The notes: generated from the sequence alone by a model not told the origin. A DNA stretch of 37,877 nucleotides from Methanosarcina sp. (GCA_003164755.1 PLUB01000034.1:1-37877); one strand, 5' to 3'. Shown: positions 26,570-35,513, counted from the first letter of the stretch. Program-made: numbers and translations.

Positions 26570-26674
26570 TATTAGCTTGCTTGTATGTATCTATTACTTA
26601 TTGTGTTACCTATTAGATTGTGGGATGAAATAGGTTTTGGATTCAAATAAAAATATACTTACAAGCAAGCAATA
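26570..26674. repeat. 105-bp element bounded by 21-bp inverted repeats
   Basis: Arms 26570-26590 and 26654-26674 match almost fully (core GCTTGCTTGTA and TACAAGCAAGC, one inserted base and one mismatch). The interior is AT-rich and non-coding. It has the form of a miniature inverted-repeat element or a strong hairpin. Confidence 0.6.
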
Positions 26675-26789
26675 TCCCATTTCCTTGTAATACTATTTAT
26701 ATTTATCTCTATATAATACCTAAATACTGAAGATGCAAAACAAGGCAATAAAAACAATTATTTAAATATATATTTTGATAGTTAAAGGC

Positions 26790-26926
26790 TTAATACTCCT
26801 GATAGTTCAATTCAACTGCCTTGGCTCTAATATTTTCATGTATTCTATATTCCAAAGATGCACACGTATCTAATTGATTTGCCAATTCACCTAAGTTTTC
26901 TATCCAAGAGTTCGATGCATTTTTTT
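26790..26926 (-). pseudogene. C-terminal coding fragment, unrecognised
   Basis: Directly after a TAA the frame reads KNASNSWIENLGELANQLDT, CASLEYRIHENIRAKAVELN and YQEY to TAA 26790. It is helical and clearly coding-like, without a start. It is the tail of a lost gene. Confidence 0.35.
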
Positions 26927-27152
26927 AATATCAGTTTATCAATAAATTGACAGCATCATTTAAATTATTTTCTTACAATATAAATTCTGAATAGATATCA
27001 TTATATAACGCTATAGTCATACGCTTTCCGTTAGCCGCTTTGACCTATACCTTATTTTTAATCTCGCATTATATTCGTATCCTCAATGGCACGTGCTCTC
27101 TAACAAAATTTGGACAAGTGATTGAAAAACTAAAACGAAGAGTGAAATAAGA

Positions 27153-27471
27153 ATGCAAGATCTTAGAATGTATATTCCGAAATTGAAGACTTTAATTATA
27201 GGAAAATCCCATGATCCATTTGATTCAAACATTTTCCATAAACTTTCACTGATAACACTTTTTGCGTGGGTTGGCCTAGGATCTGATGCAATGTCTTCTG
27301 CATCATATGGTCCTGAAGAAGCATATTTAGTATTGGAGGGACATTTTTATCTTGCTATATTTGTAGCAATGGGAATTATATTAACAATCTTTGTAATTAG
27401 TACAAGCTATTCGCAAATAGTTGAATTATTTTCTATTGGGGGTGGTGGATATTTAGTTGCAAGCAAATTGC
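27153..27471 (+). pseudogene. APC-type transporter, N-terminal 106 residues only
   Basis: From ATG 27153 the product has a first helix ITLFAWVGLGSDAMSSASYG, then PEEAYLVLEGHFYLAIFVAM, and SYSQIVELFSIGGGGYLVAS, the N-terminal part of large APC/KUP-like transporters (usually 500-700 residues). After SKL at 27471 the GGTTCCGTTGCAA end of an IS6-type element begins, and the frame runs on through it to 27551 as foreign sequence (RFRCKKSGSRAKSEK). The remaining four fifths of the gene are not found downstream of the element, so insertion was accompanied by deletion. Non-functional as a transporter. Confidence 0.75.
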
Positions 27472-27621
27472 GGTTCCGTTGCAAAAAATCTGGCTCCCGT
27501 GCAAAATCAGAAAAAACCTTCACAATTAGGAAAGTTAATCATATTCATTAGAAAGAAAATGGTACATAAAGGTTAAAATTATGGTGTCAAAATGCAGAAA
27601 TATTTTTTTTGCAACGGAACC
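27472..27621. mobile_element. 150-bp IS6-type miniature element or deletion remnant
   Basis: The left end GGTTCCGTTGCAAAAAA and right end TTTTTTGCAACGGAACC are perfect inverted repeats typical of the IS6/IS240 family. A second, imperfect copy of the left end (GGCTCCCGTGCAAAATC) follows at 27492. No transposase is present. Eight-base flanks (CAAATTGC and TTAAATCG) do not match, so no target duplication remains. A related right end lies at 35331-35395. Confidence 0.75.
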
Positions 27622-27927
27622 TTAAATCGTATCTTTACTATAACATTCAATTAAAATACAGACGATACTATTTAAATATATCTTCAAACTTAAATATATA
27701 TATAAACTAATTAAAAAAATTTACAATATTCTAAGTAACTATTATACTTATTTCAAATCTGGTCTAGTTAACTGAGAATCACATACAGTTGCTTAAATAG
27801 TGATTAAAAAGTAAAAAATTTACTAGATTTGAAAGGATAATTGTTGTTTTATTACATAGTGGGTTTTTTGTTTAACTGTGAGAGGCCTAAACGAATTTAA
27901 ATTAAATTGAAGAAAATGGAAGTATGA
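27622..27927. other. intergenic stretch
   Basis: AT-rich, with several ATTTAAATATAT strings that could be TATA boxes. No gene. Confidence 0.4.
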
Positions 27928-28029
27928 ATGGTGAAACAATCTTCTAGTAGAATGAAAAAGGTACTTGTTATTTTGCTGGCAGTCCTTTTTGTGGTTCCGT
28001 TGCAAAAAAATATGAGATTGATACTATGA
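27928..28029 (+). pseudogene. small secreted protein, truncated after its signal peptide
   Basis: ATG 27928 opens SSRMKKVLVILLAVLFV, almost the same signal peptide as in the genes at 32707 and 33481. At 27993 the end of an IS6-family element (GGTTCCGTTGCAAAA) interrupts it, adding VPLQKNMRLIL and a stop at 28027-28029. The lost C-terminal part may be the reading frame at 28169-28262. Confidence 0.7.
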
Positions 28030-28168
28030 AATAAATAAGAATTTAAGAGTATATGATATGCCATCAAATGCTTTTAAATGGAAACACTTTGTAGGCAAGA
28101 TCGTTCTGCAAACATAAGATAGTACTTAAAATATCATTGAGGTATAGAAATTTAAAGAAAATGATGGC
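27993..28168 (+). mobile_element. IS6-family element remnant with worn transposase start
   Basis: After the terminal repeat at 27993-28010 a transposase beginning is readable from 28060: PSNAFKWKHFVGKIVLQT, then, across stops and one shift, R-YLKYH and RYRNLKKMMA. This is the start of IS6-family DDE transposases, where VRWYLRYPLSYRxLxEMMAER is typical. The element ends abruptly at about 28168, so most of the transposase and the right end are deleted. Confidence 0.75.
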
Positions 28169-28262
28169 AGCAGCATATCAAGGCTCCATCGGTCACACAG
28201 CCAGCGCTATCTATGGGGCAATTCCGGCGTATGGCCCCGGTGGATGGCCTTATTGGAGCTAA
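28169..28262 (+). pseudogene. C-terminal tail of a small secreted protein
   Basis: The frame reads AAYQGSIGHTASAIYGAIPA and YGPGGWPYWS to TAA 28262: Gly, Tyr and Trp-rich, like the mature parts of the neighbouring small secreted proteins. It follows directly on the IS6 remnant that cut the signal peptide at 27993, so both are probably halves of one gene. Confidence 0.5.
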
Positions 28263-28467
28263 CTTTCCATAATATTAAAACGACAGCTATACAATCAACT
28301 TATTTAGGATAGAACCTTGGAAAAAATGGATGCAAAGACGTGATATCTTTCCCGTAACTTAAGAGTATTTCGATAAATTCCATTAATGTAGCAGATTGTT
28401 TATAAAGTAAATATGAATTATTTATTGAGCTCGGAGTTTTATCGAAATCTTGCTTGTTTTTACTTTA

Positions 28468-28527
28468 TTATGCAGAGTTTTTGTGCTAAAATCTATGCAT
28501 TTTCGAAGTCCTTATCAAAATTAGGGA
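28468..28527. repeat. dispersed repeat, copy 1
   Basis: TGCAGAGTTTTTGTGCTAAA then ATCTATGCAT and TTCGAAGTCC. It aligns with 33958-34017 beyond the palindrome as well (TTCCGAAGTTCTATGCAAAA). Confidence 0.5.
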
Positions 28528-29368
28528 GTATATTTATACTGATTCAATGTAAAAAGCATATATTTTAATAAAATCGATGTTACTATTGAATGGCAAATAA
28601 GAACGAAACTATCAAAATCAAATGTACAATAATAACTATTCAACCTGGTTAAAACAAGATCAATAACTTTTTACATAAATCTGTAGCAAATTTCGGTTTG
28701 TTTATTTTACGTAACTGTTAGTAATCTCTTTTATCTTTCCATCAGTTAGTAATTAAAAATATACATTACATAGGAATAGATATCTACTAACTGATTTTCG
28801 ATAGACTGAATAGTTATTTCTTTCTGTTATATCCAACCCAAATGGACGTTAGTTGATATATACTATATATAAATTCTTGGATTTACTATCTAACCTATTA
28901 AAATATAAAACGAACATTTAAAAGCCAGATTAACCCTTTTCAGCCTTTTTAAAGAATGAAATACAGCATGATAATCATTTTCTTGGAGACGTGAGAATAA
29001 AACTCTATATCTTCAGGCAATATTATTCAGCATTTGTGCCTACAATTCATAATATAATAATGGACAAACAAGCAAATAAATTTTATATTTATAAATATCC
29101 GCAGATTGCATGATATAAATAGAGTAAAAGCTAATTAACATGATAGTGGGAGTTAATGATTGGGGTCTTATAGCCAATAATTGTGTATCAAAAAACGATC
29201 CTATAAAAATATCGGCGAGATTTAAATTCAACTTACAAGATTATTTGTTAACTAACTGAACGATAATTATTTACTATCAGACACATACTACACTAAAACG
29301 GTAATGATACCTGCAGCTTGGTAGATTATATGTTGGATAGCTCATTTACAATCTCTCCCTATCAGACG

Positions 29369-29420
29369 CATAAATACACTAAAACATTCTATTTTGGATC
29401 TATACTATAGTGTATTTATG
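29369..29420. repeat. 13-bp-arm hairpin
   Basis: CATAAATACACTA at 29369-29381 pairs perfectly with TAGTGTATTTATG at 29408-29420. The left arm is also part of a direct repeat at about 29275-29301. It lies about 75 bases beyond the 3' end of the minus-strand gene at 29495, so it may serve as its terminator. Confidence 0.55.
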
Positions 29421-29494
29421 GATCAAGGCATAATATATTAACATTATAACATATAAACTTTTTTTACACGTGTCTAATGTCTTAATAACTATTC

Positions 29495-29737
29495 TCAGTT
29501 ACTTTTACTGTATGATCTTATTGAACCTATTGCATTCCAATTATAATAGGTATTAAGTTTTTGTCCTTCTTCATCTTCTGTTATCCGTACGAATTCTTCT
29601 CCAAGGAAAAGCACCGCCTTCTTGTAGACCTTCCCTTCATTGATCTGAAGGTTGACTCCTTCTCTGAGTTTTCTTGACAAAGTTCCTTCTAATGGGGATG
29701 ATGCATATTCAAAAACTTTTACCCATGTGTTCTTCAT
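29495..29737 (-). CDS. small conserved-looking protein, unknown function
   Basis: The 80-residue product is soluble, charged and coherent: MKNTWVKVFEYASSPLEGTL, SRKLREGVNLQINEGKVYKK, AVLFLGEEFVRITEDEEGQK, ending YYNWNAIGSIRSYSKSN. AGGTGA stands seven bases before ATG 29737. The pattern of alternating strands (NLQINE, AVLFLGEEFVRI, TYYNWNAIGSI) suggests a small beta-barrel, similar to short archaeal proteins whose roles are unknown. No signal peptide. No partner on this strand nearby. Confidence 0.65.
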   Translation of the reverse strand: MKNTWVKVFEYASSPLEGTLSRKLREGVNLQINEGKVYKKAVLFLGEEFVRITEDEEGQKLNTYYNWNAIGSIRSYSKSN

Positions 29738-29860
29738 TTCCGTTCACCTTAAGATATGTCTTACCAGATATGTATTATCTGCAACTTCTCAGCTGCTATT
29801 GGAACATTAAATTACTAATGTATTTGATAATATTCCGGTATCCTATGTACTATTTTCTAT

Positions 29861-30028
29861 TTAATAAAGATTTCCATTGTACATAGTTTCATTCAGATCT
29901 TCGATATGCTGAGTATATTTGTTTCCATAGTCACCTGTATACGTTTCAAAAATCTTCGCGGGACCATTAGGGAAGCTTACTATGGTAGTATACCAACCAT
30001 CGCTCTTGCTAGTTATGTTGCAATAAAT
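29861..30028 (-). pseudogene. C-terminal coding fragment, unrecognised
   Basis: Following a TAA the frame reads NITSKSDGWYTTIVSFPNGP, AKIFETYTGDYGNKYTQHIE and DLNETMYNGNLY to TAA 29861. The Asn/Thr/Tyr-rich style suggests an exported protein. The 5' part is missing. Confidence 0.4.
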
Positions 30029-30179
30029 TTATAATTCTGAAATGATAAAATTGTAATAGAAGCTAAACTAATAAATGAATAGATTTAAATGTTAAACCTG
30101 TGCATAATTTGAACAGAACACTCACAACGGAAAAATCATGAATAAATTAGAATTTTCATTGCCATATTATTATACCTAA

Positions 30180-31094
30180 TTATTCTACAACTGCGCATGC
30201 AAAGTGCCCATGCTCTTGCGCATGATATCCATCTGTACGTCCTTGCAAATAGCATCCATTGATGTCATCTGGACTCAAATTCTCATTAAGTTGGAATCCT
30301 AAACATGCGAACTCTTCGGCTAATGTTGCTGGATTAAAGCCTGTTATTATCGGTTCATCTATCTTCAACAAAAAATCCTTAAATTCACGCATTTGTGGCG
30401 ACATTTTTTCGGGGATAAATGCATCGGTGTCTAAGTAATCGAAAACAACCATACTGCCCGTAGGAGCAATTTCAGTGATGGAGCGCAGTGTCGCAAATGC
30501 CTCATCTCGACTCAAAAAATTGATAACACCAAGCCAACTAAAGAAGCTTTTCACATCTGGGTCATAAAATGATGAACTAGTTAGTGCTGTTACTAGACTT
30601 TCCTTTGTGAAATCTATAGGAATGAAGTGTAATTTTGCTGGATGTTTCCATCCCAACTCAGCAAGTCGATGTAGCTTAAATTCTTGCGTTGCGGGGTGAT
30701 CAACTTCAAATACTTCCAACTTTTCTAACATTTCCGGGCGCCTAAATGCAAATGTATCCATTCCTGCCCCGAGGATTACATACTGCTTTACTCCTTGCTG
30801 GATAGCTTTCGCTAAGTTATCTTCTGCGTACCGTGCACGGCTGGCAACATTATTGATTCCTTGCATCAAGAATTCCGAGATCATTTTCTGGTTAAAACAT
30901 AACTCTGTATCCTCATAATCATTTACCTGTTTAACCCAAGGAGTCAAATATTGTTCAATCAGTGATCGTTTTTCCTCTGGTATCAAATCATAGGCCAAAA
31001 AATCATCAAAGATTTTTGGAGTCTCATGCGTGGAATGATAAGCACGCATGTAGGCTACCATGAATGCAGTAAAGCTTGCTTGATCATCTTTCAT
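30180..31094 (-). CDS. SAM-dependent methyltransferase, LCM/TIGR00027-like
   Basis: The 304-residue product fits the leucine-carboxyl-methyltransferase-like family. It has SRARYAEDNLAKAIQQGVKQ before motif I YVILGAGMDTFAFR, then the acidic EVFEVDHPATQEFKLHRL (the D binds the SAM ribose), HFIPIDFTKESL, and SFFSWLGVINFLSRDEAFAT. The last part has the GMD/E-D-H order seen in polyketide O-methyltransferases and their uncharacterised relatives. AAGGAG lies nine bases before ATG 31094. The substrate is unknown. It is intact and stands between a protein relic and the carbonic anhydrase gene. Confidence 0.85.
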   Translation of the reverse strand: MKDDQASFTAFMVAYMRAYHSTHETPKIFDDFLAYDLIPEEKRSLIEQYLTPWVKQVNDYEDTELCFNQKMISEFLMQGINNVASRARYAEDNLAKAIQQGVKQYVILGAGMDTFAFRRPEMLEKLEVFEVDHPATQEFKLHRLAELGWKHPAKLHFIPIDFTKESLVTALTSSSFYDPDVKSFFSWLGVINFLSRDEAFATLRSITEIAPTGSMVVFDYLDTDAFIPEKMSPQMREFKDFLLKIDEPIITGFNPATLAEEFACLGFQLNENLSPDDINGCYLQGRTDGYHAQEHGHFACAVVE

Positions 31095-31540
31095 ATAACA
31101 ATCTCCTTTTTTACTATACTTATCTTAGAAGTCGAAAAAATAGTGTTTTATGTATCTTTGTTAAGAACATATTAAAAAAGTTTTTTAATGGACCAACAAA
31201 ATTTAAAAATATGTATTAAATCTAAATAAGTGTTAGTTACATTACATTTACAGAAAATTCATGATACTTATAGACTTTTTATTTCTCTGTTTTATTTAAT
31301 AATGTAGAGTCATTGTTTTACTAAATTTTGATCAGGATTTATACATAGTTTTTGGTATAAAACCTATGCATCATGTTTTAAGAAGTACAGTCTTGAAAAT
31401 ATGTATAAAGTCAGAGCGTAATCACTATCTAGTATGACAGATCAAAAAAAACACCATCCAGTAAATCAGATACTGTTGATGTATGCATCGTCAACAGTAT
31501 CTCCTCTCTTATTCATAATAAATTTTGATTTCCATAAGGA
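31095..31540. other. intergenic stretch with dispersed repeat copy 2
   Basis: TACATAGTTTTTGGTATAAA followed by ACCTATGCA at 31342-31370 is a second copy of the repeat at 35267-35295. No gene is seen. Confidence 0.45.
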
Positions 31541-32287
31541 TTAAGCAGATTCAGTTGCTCTATTGTATCCTTTAGCCAAGTTTGTATTTACGTGTACTAC
31601 AGCTTCATTTCTATTCTTGTATGCAAAGTCTTCGGTAATTATTGGCAGCTTATCAGCGTCTTTCTGGGAAGTGACGATCATACCTGCAGGAATGTACTTA
31701 TTGTCAGAAATGGTTACTCCAATAGCTGCTGATTTTGGTTCCAGTACACACTTGTTTCCTACTTCTGCCTTGAAAACAAGAGTTTGAAAGCCAATAAATG
31801 TATCATTACCTACATAAGCCGGACCATGTACCATGGACTGATGAGCAAGAGTAACATTTTCTCCCACATAGACGTATTTTTTACCATTGACATCAACAAG
31901 ATGCTTTTCGACCGGCTTACCTTGTTCGTCGGTTGTCTCAAGCCCATGAATCACGACTCCATCCTGGACATTGCTATCGTTACCTATGTAAACAGGCATC
32001 CCCTCATCTCCACGGATAGATGCCATGGGATAAACCATCACATTAGCACCGATTATCACGTCTCCAATGACCGAAGCCTGGGGGTGTATATAAGCTGTGG
32101 GGTCGATTATAGGATAGATGGGCTTAGGATTCCATGGGGTTATGGGATTGTTCATGATATTAGAAAACTTCACCGATATTATCTGTTTATCCTTTGCTTC
32201 ATTGTAATGTTGGGCACTAGTGCTAGTGACAGTGACCACTAAAATAGCTAAAATTAAGATTGTAAATATCTGCTTGTGAAATGCCAT
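31541..32287 (-). CDS. cam: gamma-class carbonic anhydrase, secreted
   Basis: It hydrates CO2 to bicarbonate outside the cell. From ATG 32287 the 248-residue product starts with a signal peptide (FTILILAILVVTVTSTSA). A left-handed beta-helix core follows (IDPTAYIHPQASVIGDVIIG, ANVMVYPMASIRGDEGMPVY). Metal ligands are His114 (VVIHGLE), His149 and His154 (LAHQSMVHGPA). Catalytic Glu95 in RGDEGMP and Glu117 match Glu62 and Glu84 of Methanosarcina thermophila Cam, and Asn106/Gln108 match its Asn73/Gln75. The acidic loop is one residue shorter. I prefer ATG 32287 over 32302 because GAGGT lies eight bases before it. In acetate-grown methanogens Cam is thought to remove CO2 at the cell surface. Confidence 0.95.
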   Translation of the reverse strand: MAFHKQIFTILILAILVVTVTSTSAQHYNEAKDKQIISVKFSNIMNNPITPWNPKPIYPIIDPTAYIHPQASVIGDVIIGANVMVYPMASIRGDEGMPVYIGNDSNVQDGVVIHGLETTDEQGKPVEKHLVDVNGKKYVYVGENVTLAHQSMVHGPAYVGNDTFIGFQTLVFKAEVGNKCVLEPKSAAIGVTISDNKYIPAGMIVTSQKDADKLPIITEDFAYKNRNEAVVHVNTNLAKGYNRATESA

Positions 32288-32706
32288 AATTTTATACCTC
32301 ATTTTTTTTGAAAAAGTAATTCGACTCTATTTTTTGATCAACTAATTTCTGTTAAAGTATACAAAAACCCCACAATTATTATTAATTAATTATACAAAAA
32401 ATAGTTTAGAAACAAAAAATAATACCACATAAAATATTTCACAGTCAAAAAACAATTAAATATTTAAAATGATTTTTTAGTATTTTTTGGTTTTAAAATA
32501 TGTTCCTGGAAAGTAAATTTTATTCAGAAACTACTTTTTGTATAATTAATTTAAAATAACTAACATGCTCAGTAAGTATTGTAGTTAATCAAAATTTGTT
32601 GGTGCACTAGAATAAATATCAGCCAACTGATTTACGGTAATTTGAATAGTTACCAAAAACAAATTCCAATAGAAATCTTGATTTTAGCCATAAAGGAGAG
32701 AACTAA
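32288..32706. other. divergent intergenic region between cam and a secreted-protein gene
   Basis: The two genes point away from each other, so promoters for both lie here. TTTTTGTATACTTT (minus sense, about 32351-32364) is a possible cam TATA region. The string at 32610-32654 recurs at 28774-28818. Confidence 0.4.
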
Positions 32707-33012
32707 ATGTTGAAACAATCACCTAGTAGAATGAAAAAGATACTGGCAATTTCGTTAGTAATCCTTTTCGTAGTATCTTTAACAGCAGTGACAGCTGGTG
32801 CTGCACGTCGTGGTGGACATCACGGTACAGTCCACCATGGTACGGTCCATCGCGGTGGACATCACGGTGGACATCACGGTGCGGTCCATCACGGTAGGGT
32901 TTATTATGGCTACAGCAACAGACCACGTGCCCATTACTACCTAGGCCAGTATTACCCTAGCTGTGATTGGGCATGGAAACCTAACACCAATCAGTGGGTA
33001 TGGGCCTGCTAA
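32707..33012 (+). CDS. small secreted His/Gly-rich protein
   Basis: The 101-residue product has a signal peptide (SRMKKILAISLVILFVVSL, cleavage likely after TAGA). The mature part begins with nine or so GGHH/VHHG units (RRGGHHGTVHHGTVHRGG), then YYGYSNRPRAHYYLGQYYP and an end with two Cys and several Trp (SCDWAWKPNTNQWVWAC). The His clusters could bind Ni, Zn or Co at the cell surface; the two Cys may pair. AAGGAGAGA lies before ATG 32707. Related by signal peptide to 27928 and 33481. The metal role is inference. Confidence 0.8.
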   Translation: MLKQSPSRMKKILAISLVILFVVSLTAVTAGAARRGGHHGTVHHGTVHRGGHHGGHHGAVHHGRVYYGYSNRPRAHYYLGQYYPSCDWAWKPNTNQWVWAC

Positions 33013-33480
33013 CCAGTGAATATAGATACATGTAATAGATTCAAATTTTAAAGTCAAATCTACTTTTATTACATTGTATCTAAAAATCTTTAAATTTCAA
33101 TTGGCTCTATATTACTGTATAGATCCGATATTCTTGATAGAAAATATTAAATATAGTAATATCTCTAGTGTACTACCGGTAAAATATAATTAAGAAATAT
33201 TAGTTTGTCATGCACTCACATGTCTATTCAAAAAATATCAGAAAATAGGAATATCTGAAATCTATTCACCGAACTTATGGTTGTAGAATTTCCTGTGGTG
33301 GTGACATTCTTTAGAGATAACCATAGGCAGTTGATAGTTTCAGGTTTCTTAAACGAAATACCAAGTGTCACGGAAGGAGTATCACTCCTACCCTTCCATC
33401 CACTATTTTTCAAATTAAAATAATCCTTTCTATATTTTAGTATACCATTGATTTGAACCAAATCTAAAGGATGAATTAAA
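33013..33480. other. intergenic stretch
   Basis: AGGAGT-ATC-ACTCCT at about 33376-33390 is a small perfect hairpin. A 97-codon minus frame at 33228-33521 overlaps the start of the next gene and has little coding character; part of it (ETINCLWLSLKNVTTTGNST) could be a worn relic. Confidence 0.35.
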
Positions 33481-33747
33481 ATGTTGAAAAAATCATTTAG
33501 TATGAAAAAAATACTTGCCATTTTGTTGGCAGTTCTTTTTGTGACATCTTTATCAGCTGTGACTGTCGAAGCATATGGCTGGGGTTATGGTCCTGGTTGT
33601 ATGTGGGTGGGTGGTAACAACTGGCTTTGCCCTGCATTCTCTGGAATGTTCCCGGGAATGCCATATACCATTCAAAATACAACACCTGCAGCTCCAGCGC
33701 CTGCAGCTCCAAGTCCAAACTTAGCAGGAGTAGCTATATTTTCGTAA
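33481..33747 (+). CDS. small secreted protein with Pro/Ala tail
   Basis: The 88-residue product starts with the same signal peptide as its neighbour (SMKKILAILLAVLFVTSLSA). The mature part is Gly/Trp-rich with two Cys (YGWGYGPGCMWVGGNNWLCP), then MFPGMPY and a Pro/Ala linker (TTPAAPAPAAPSP). AAAGGATGA precedes ATG 33481. The Pro/Ala stretch may attach it to the envelope. Function unknown; a surface role is inferred. Confidence 0.75.
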   Translation: MLKKSFSMKKILAILLAVLFVTSLSAVTVEAYGWGYGPGCMWVGGNNWLCPAFSGMFPGMPYTIQNTTPAAPAPAAPSPNLAGVAIFS

Positions 33748-34463
33748 ACATCATCAACACCGATAAATTCTCCAAGCAAATAATTGAAAAATATTTTCAT
33801 ATTTTTTCAAATAATCATATAAAATTTTAATAAACAACATACAAGGCACCTTAAAATCTATAGAGTTTAATTGACTCTATGTCACGTTACTCTATCACAA
33901 AAACATGATTCTGAGCTAATATTTTTGTTAACGAAATTCATATTTTTAGAGTTTTGTTTATACATAGCATTTGTAATAAAATTTATAAACTTCCGAAGTT
34001 CTATGCAAAATAAGAAGCATTGCTGATCTTTGACTCATGGAGCTTATAGAACTTGTGGAGCTCATAGAACATCTCAAATAAATAAAAACAAAAGACAAGA
34101 TAACAAGTACCACTCTAGATTAAAAAGAAGTAAGGAAACATCTATTACCATAGAGTGTTTTGTTACCCTGGAAATTAGGTGACCAACCCATTAAAATTAT
34201 ACATGGAGATTACATTTATTAAGATGAAATTAACATCAATAAAATATTGTTTATATAGCTAGTGAGATGGTCGATCCGATGCTTTAAAGATTATTTTCCC
34301 CACCTACTTAACTTATTCTGCTTGATGATACAAAATGCAGAGATTATAATGTTAAACATGTGCATTTGAATAATAAATAACTCCAGTTTTTTAAAGTAAA
34401 AAAGAAAACAGAGACAATCAAATTTTACAGAACTTTCGGTGTAGCCGGTGGAGATTCTGACAA
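33748..34463. other. intergenic stretch with dispersed repeat copy 3
   Basis: A copy of the repeat lies at 33958-34017 (TTATACATAGCATTTGTAAT, then TTCCGAAGTTCTATGCAAAA). The rest is AT-rich with no supported gene. Confidence 0.4.
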
Positions 34464-34733
34464 TCACTTAAAACGTTCATATTTTTTATGTGCTTGTTCT
34501 GCGGTTAGAATATTGAAAACAAGGACTTCTTTTCTGTTGAAATCAATGTCATATAATATGCGAAAGTCACCAACCCGAAGCCGATAAACAGTTTTTATAT
34601 TCCCTTTAACCTCTTTTTTGTTCCCACCCGGTAAAGGATCTTTGAGTTCTTTAAGAGCCTCTTTTATCTGTTCTCTTCTTTCTGCAGGGATTTTATCGAA
34701 GATTTTAGGGTGCATCAAAACTTTAAAGGTCAT
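34464..34733 (-). CDS. RelE/ParE-superfamily toxin
   Basis: The 89-residue product has the RelE fold pattern: MTFKVLMHPKIFDKIPAERR, then KEALKELKDPLPGGNKKEVK, and the core YRLRVGDFRILYDIDF with the conserved Arg residues, ending VLVFNILTAEQAHKKYERF. Such toxins cut mRNA on the ribosome. Its start overlaps the antitoxin end by 11 bases, the usual order antitoxin-toxin. Intact. Confidence 0.85.
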   Translation of the reverse strand: MTFKVLMHPKIFDKIPAERREQIKEALKELKDPLPGGNKKEVKGNIKTVYRLRVGDFRILYDIDFNRKEVLVFNILTAEQAHKKYERFK

Positions 34734-34920
34734 CGATATTCACAAACTCATCTCTGTGTTCTCTGACAAGTCTGTCTCCTTCCTCAATAAGCTTGTTGCA
34801 GTTATGCTCCGAGATTAATTTTCGTATAACAGTGTTATAATCATCGCCCATTTTTCCAATATCCATTAAATCATCGCGAGTCTCTGTTGTGATCTGGATA
34901 GTTGTTGTTTCTGGCATCAC
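34723..34920 (-). CDS. RHH-type antitoxin partner of the RelE-like toxin
   Basis: The 65-residue product starts PETTTIQITTETRDDLMDIG, a ribbon strand followed by a helix (TVIRKLISEHNCNK), and ends with a charged tail that would wrap the toxin (EEGDRLVREHRDEFVNIDDL). ATG 34917 (second Met) follows AAGTGATG. ACTATA...TATAGT upstream (34924-34950) is a likely operator for autorepression. Confidence 0.75.
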   Translation of the reverse strand: MMPETTTIQITTETRDDLMDIGKMGDDYNTVIRKLISEHNCNKLIEEGDRLVREHRDEFVNIDDL

Positions 34921-35074
34921 TTTTACTATAGTGATTATGGTATTTATAGTTAAATATCTGAAATTTACCGATTCGGAAAAGGCCTTAAAGACGATCTGCT
35001 AATCCAAGAATACATAGATGATCTTTAGGCTAAATTGACAAACAAAATTTTCAAAAACACTAATTTTTTGCTAA

Positions 35075-35227
35075 GCATATGACCACTTTATTAAAAACGA
35101 ATACTCATTCGAATACAAGCTTAATGATCCTGGTGATGAAGATATGATGTGTAAAAATACAACTGATGGTGATTTATGTAATGAATATTTAACAAAATAT
35201 AGGATTCCATGTCTTGAAGCTGCATAA
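35075..35227 (+). pseudogene. C-terminal coding fragment, unrecognised
   Basis: Right after TAA 35072 the frame reads AYDHFIKNEYSFEYKLNDPG, DEDMMCKNTTDGDLCNEYLT and KYRIPCLEAA to TAA 35227. It has three Cys and no start. Likely the end of a lost gene, perhaps an exported one. Confidence 0.4.
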
Positions 35228-35266
35228 GCTTTAGGAATTCTGTCTATTTTTTCTGAAGATATATTC

Positions 35267-35295
35267 TGCATAGATTTTGCTATAAAATCTATGCA
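35267..35295. repeat. perfect 12-bp-arm palindrome, dispersed repeat copy 4
   Basis: TGCATAGATTTT (35267-35278) and AAAATCTATGCA (35284-35295) pair fully around GCTAT. This is the best preserved member of the family at 28468, 31339 and 33958. Confidence 0.7.
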
Positions 35296-35330
35296 TAAGA
35301 AAGCTGTTTATATTCAAAACTTAATCCAGG

Positions 35331-35395
35331 AAAATGGTAAAAAAGTAAGAATTCTAGTATCAAATTGCAGGAATATTATTTTTGCAACTGAACTG
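35331..35395. mobile_element. IS6-family right-end remnant
   Basis: AAAATGGTA...TATCAAATTGCAGGAATAT and TTTTTGCAACTGAACT align with the last 70 bases of the element at 27472-27621, with two changes in the terminal repeat. No left end or transposase is nearby. Confidence 0.55.
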
Positions 35396-35513
35396 AATAT
35401 AACTCCTTTTATTTCCTTTTCTGTCATCATTTCCTTAATTTCTATCACTCAAAGGGTACTTTAGGTACCATCTGACGTTCAATAAGATAATTTCTCTTTC
35501 ATAGTGCTTCCAT

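Larger units (their letters stand above)
28263..29494. other. 1.2-kb intergenic stretch with dispersed repeats
   Basis: No gene is seen. It holds one copy of the ATGCATAGATTTT-type repeat (28468-28527), a 45-base string at 28774-28818 that resembles 32610-32654 upstream of a secreted-protein gene, and direct repeats CTATCAGACNCATANNTACACTAA at about 29275 and 29360. Confidence 0.4.

Noticed and set aside
33228..33521. 97-codon minus-strand frame
   Set aside because: It overlaps the start and ribosome site of the secreted-protein gene at 33481 and is antisense to its signal peptide; at most a worn relic.
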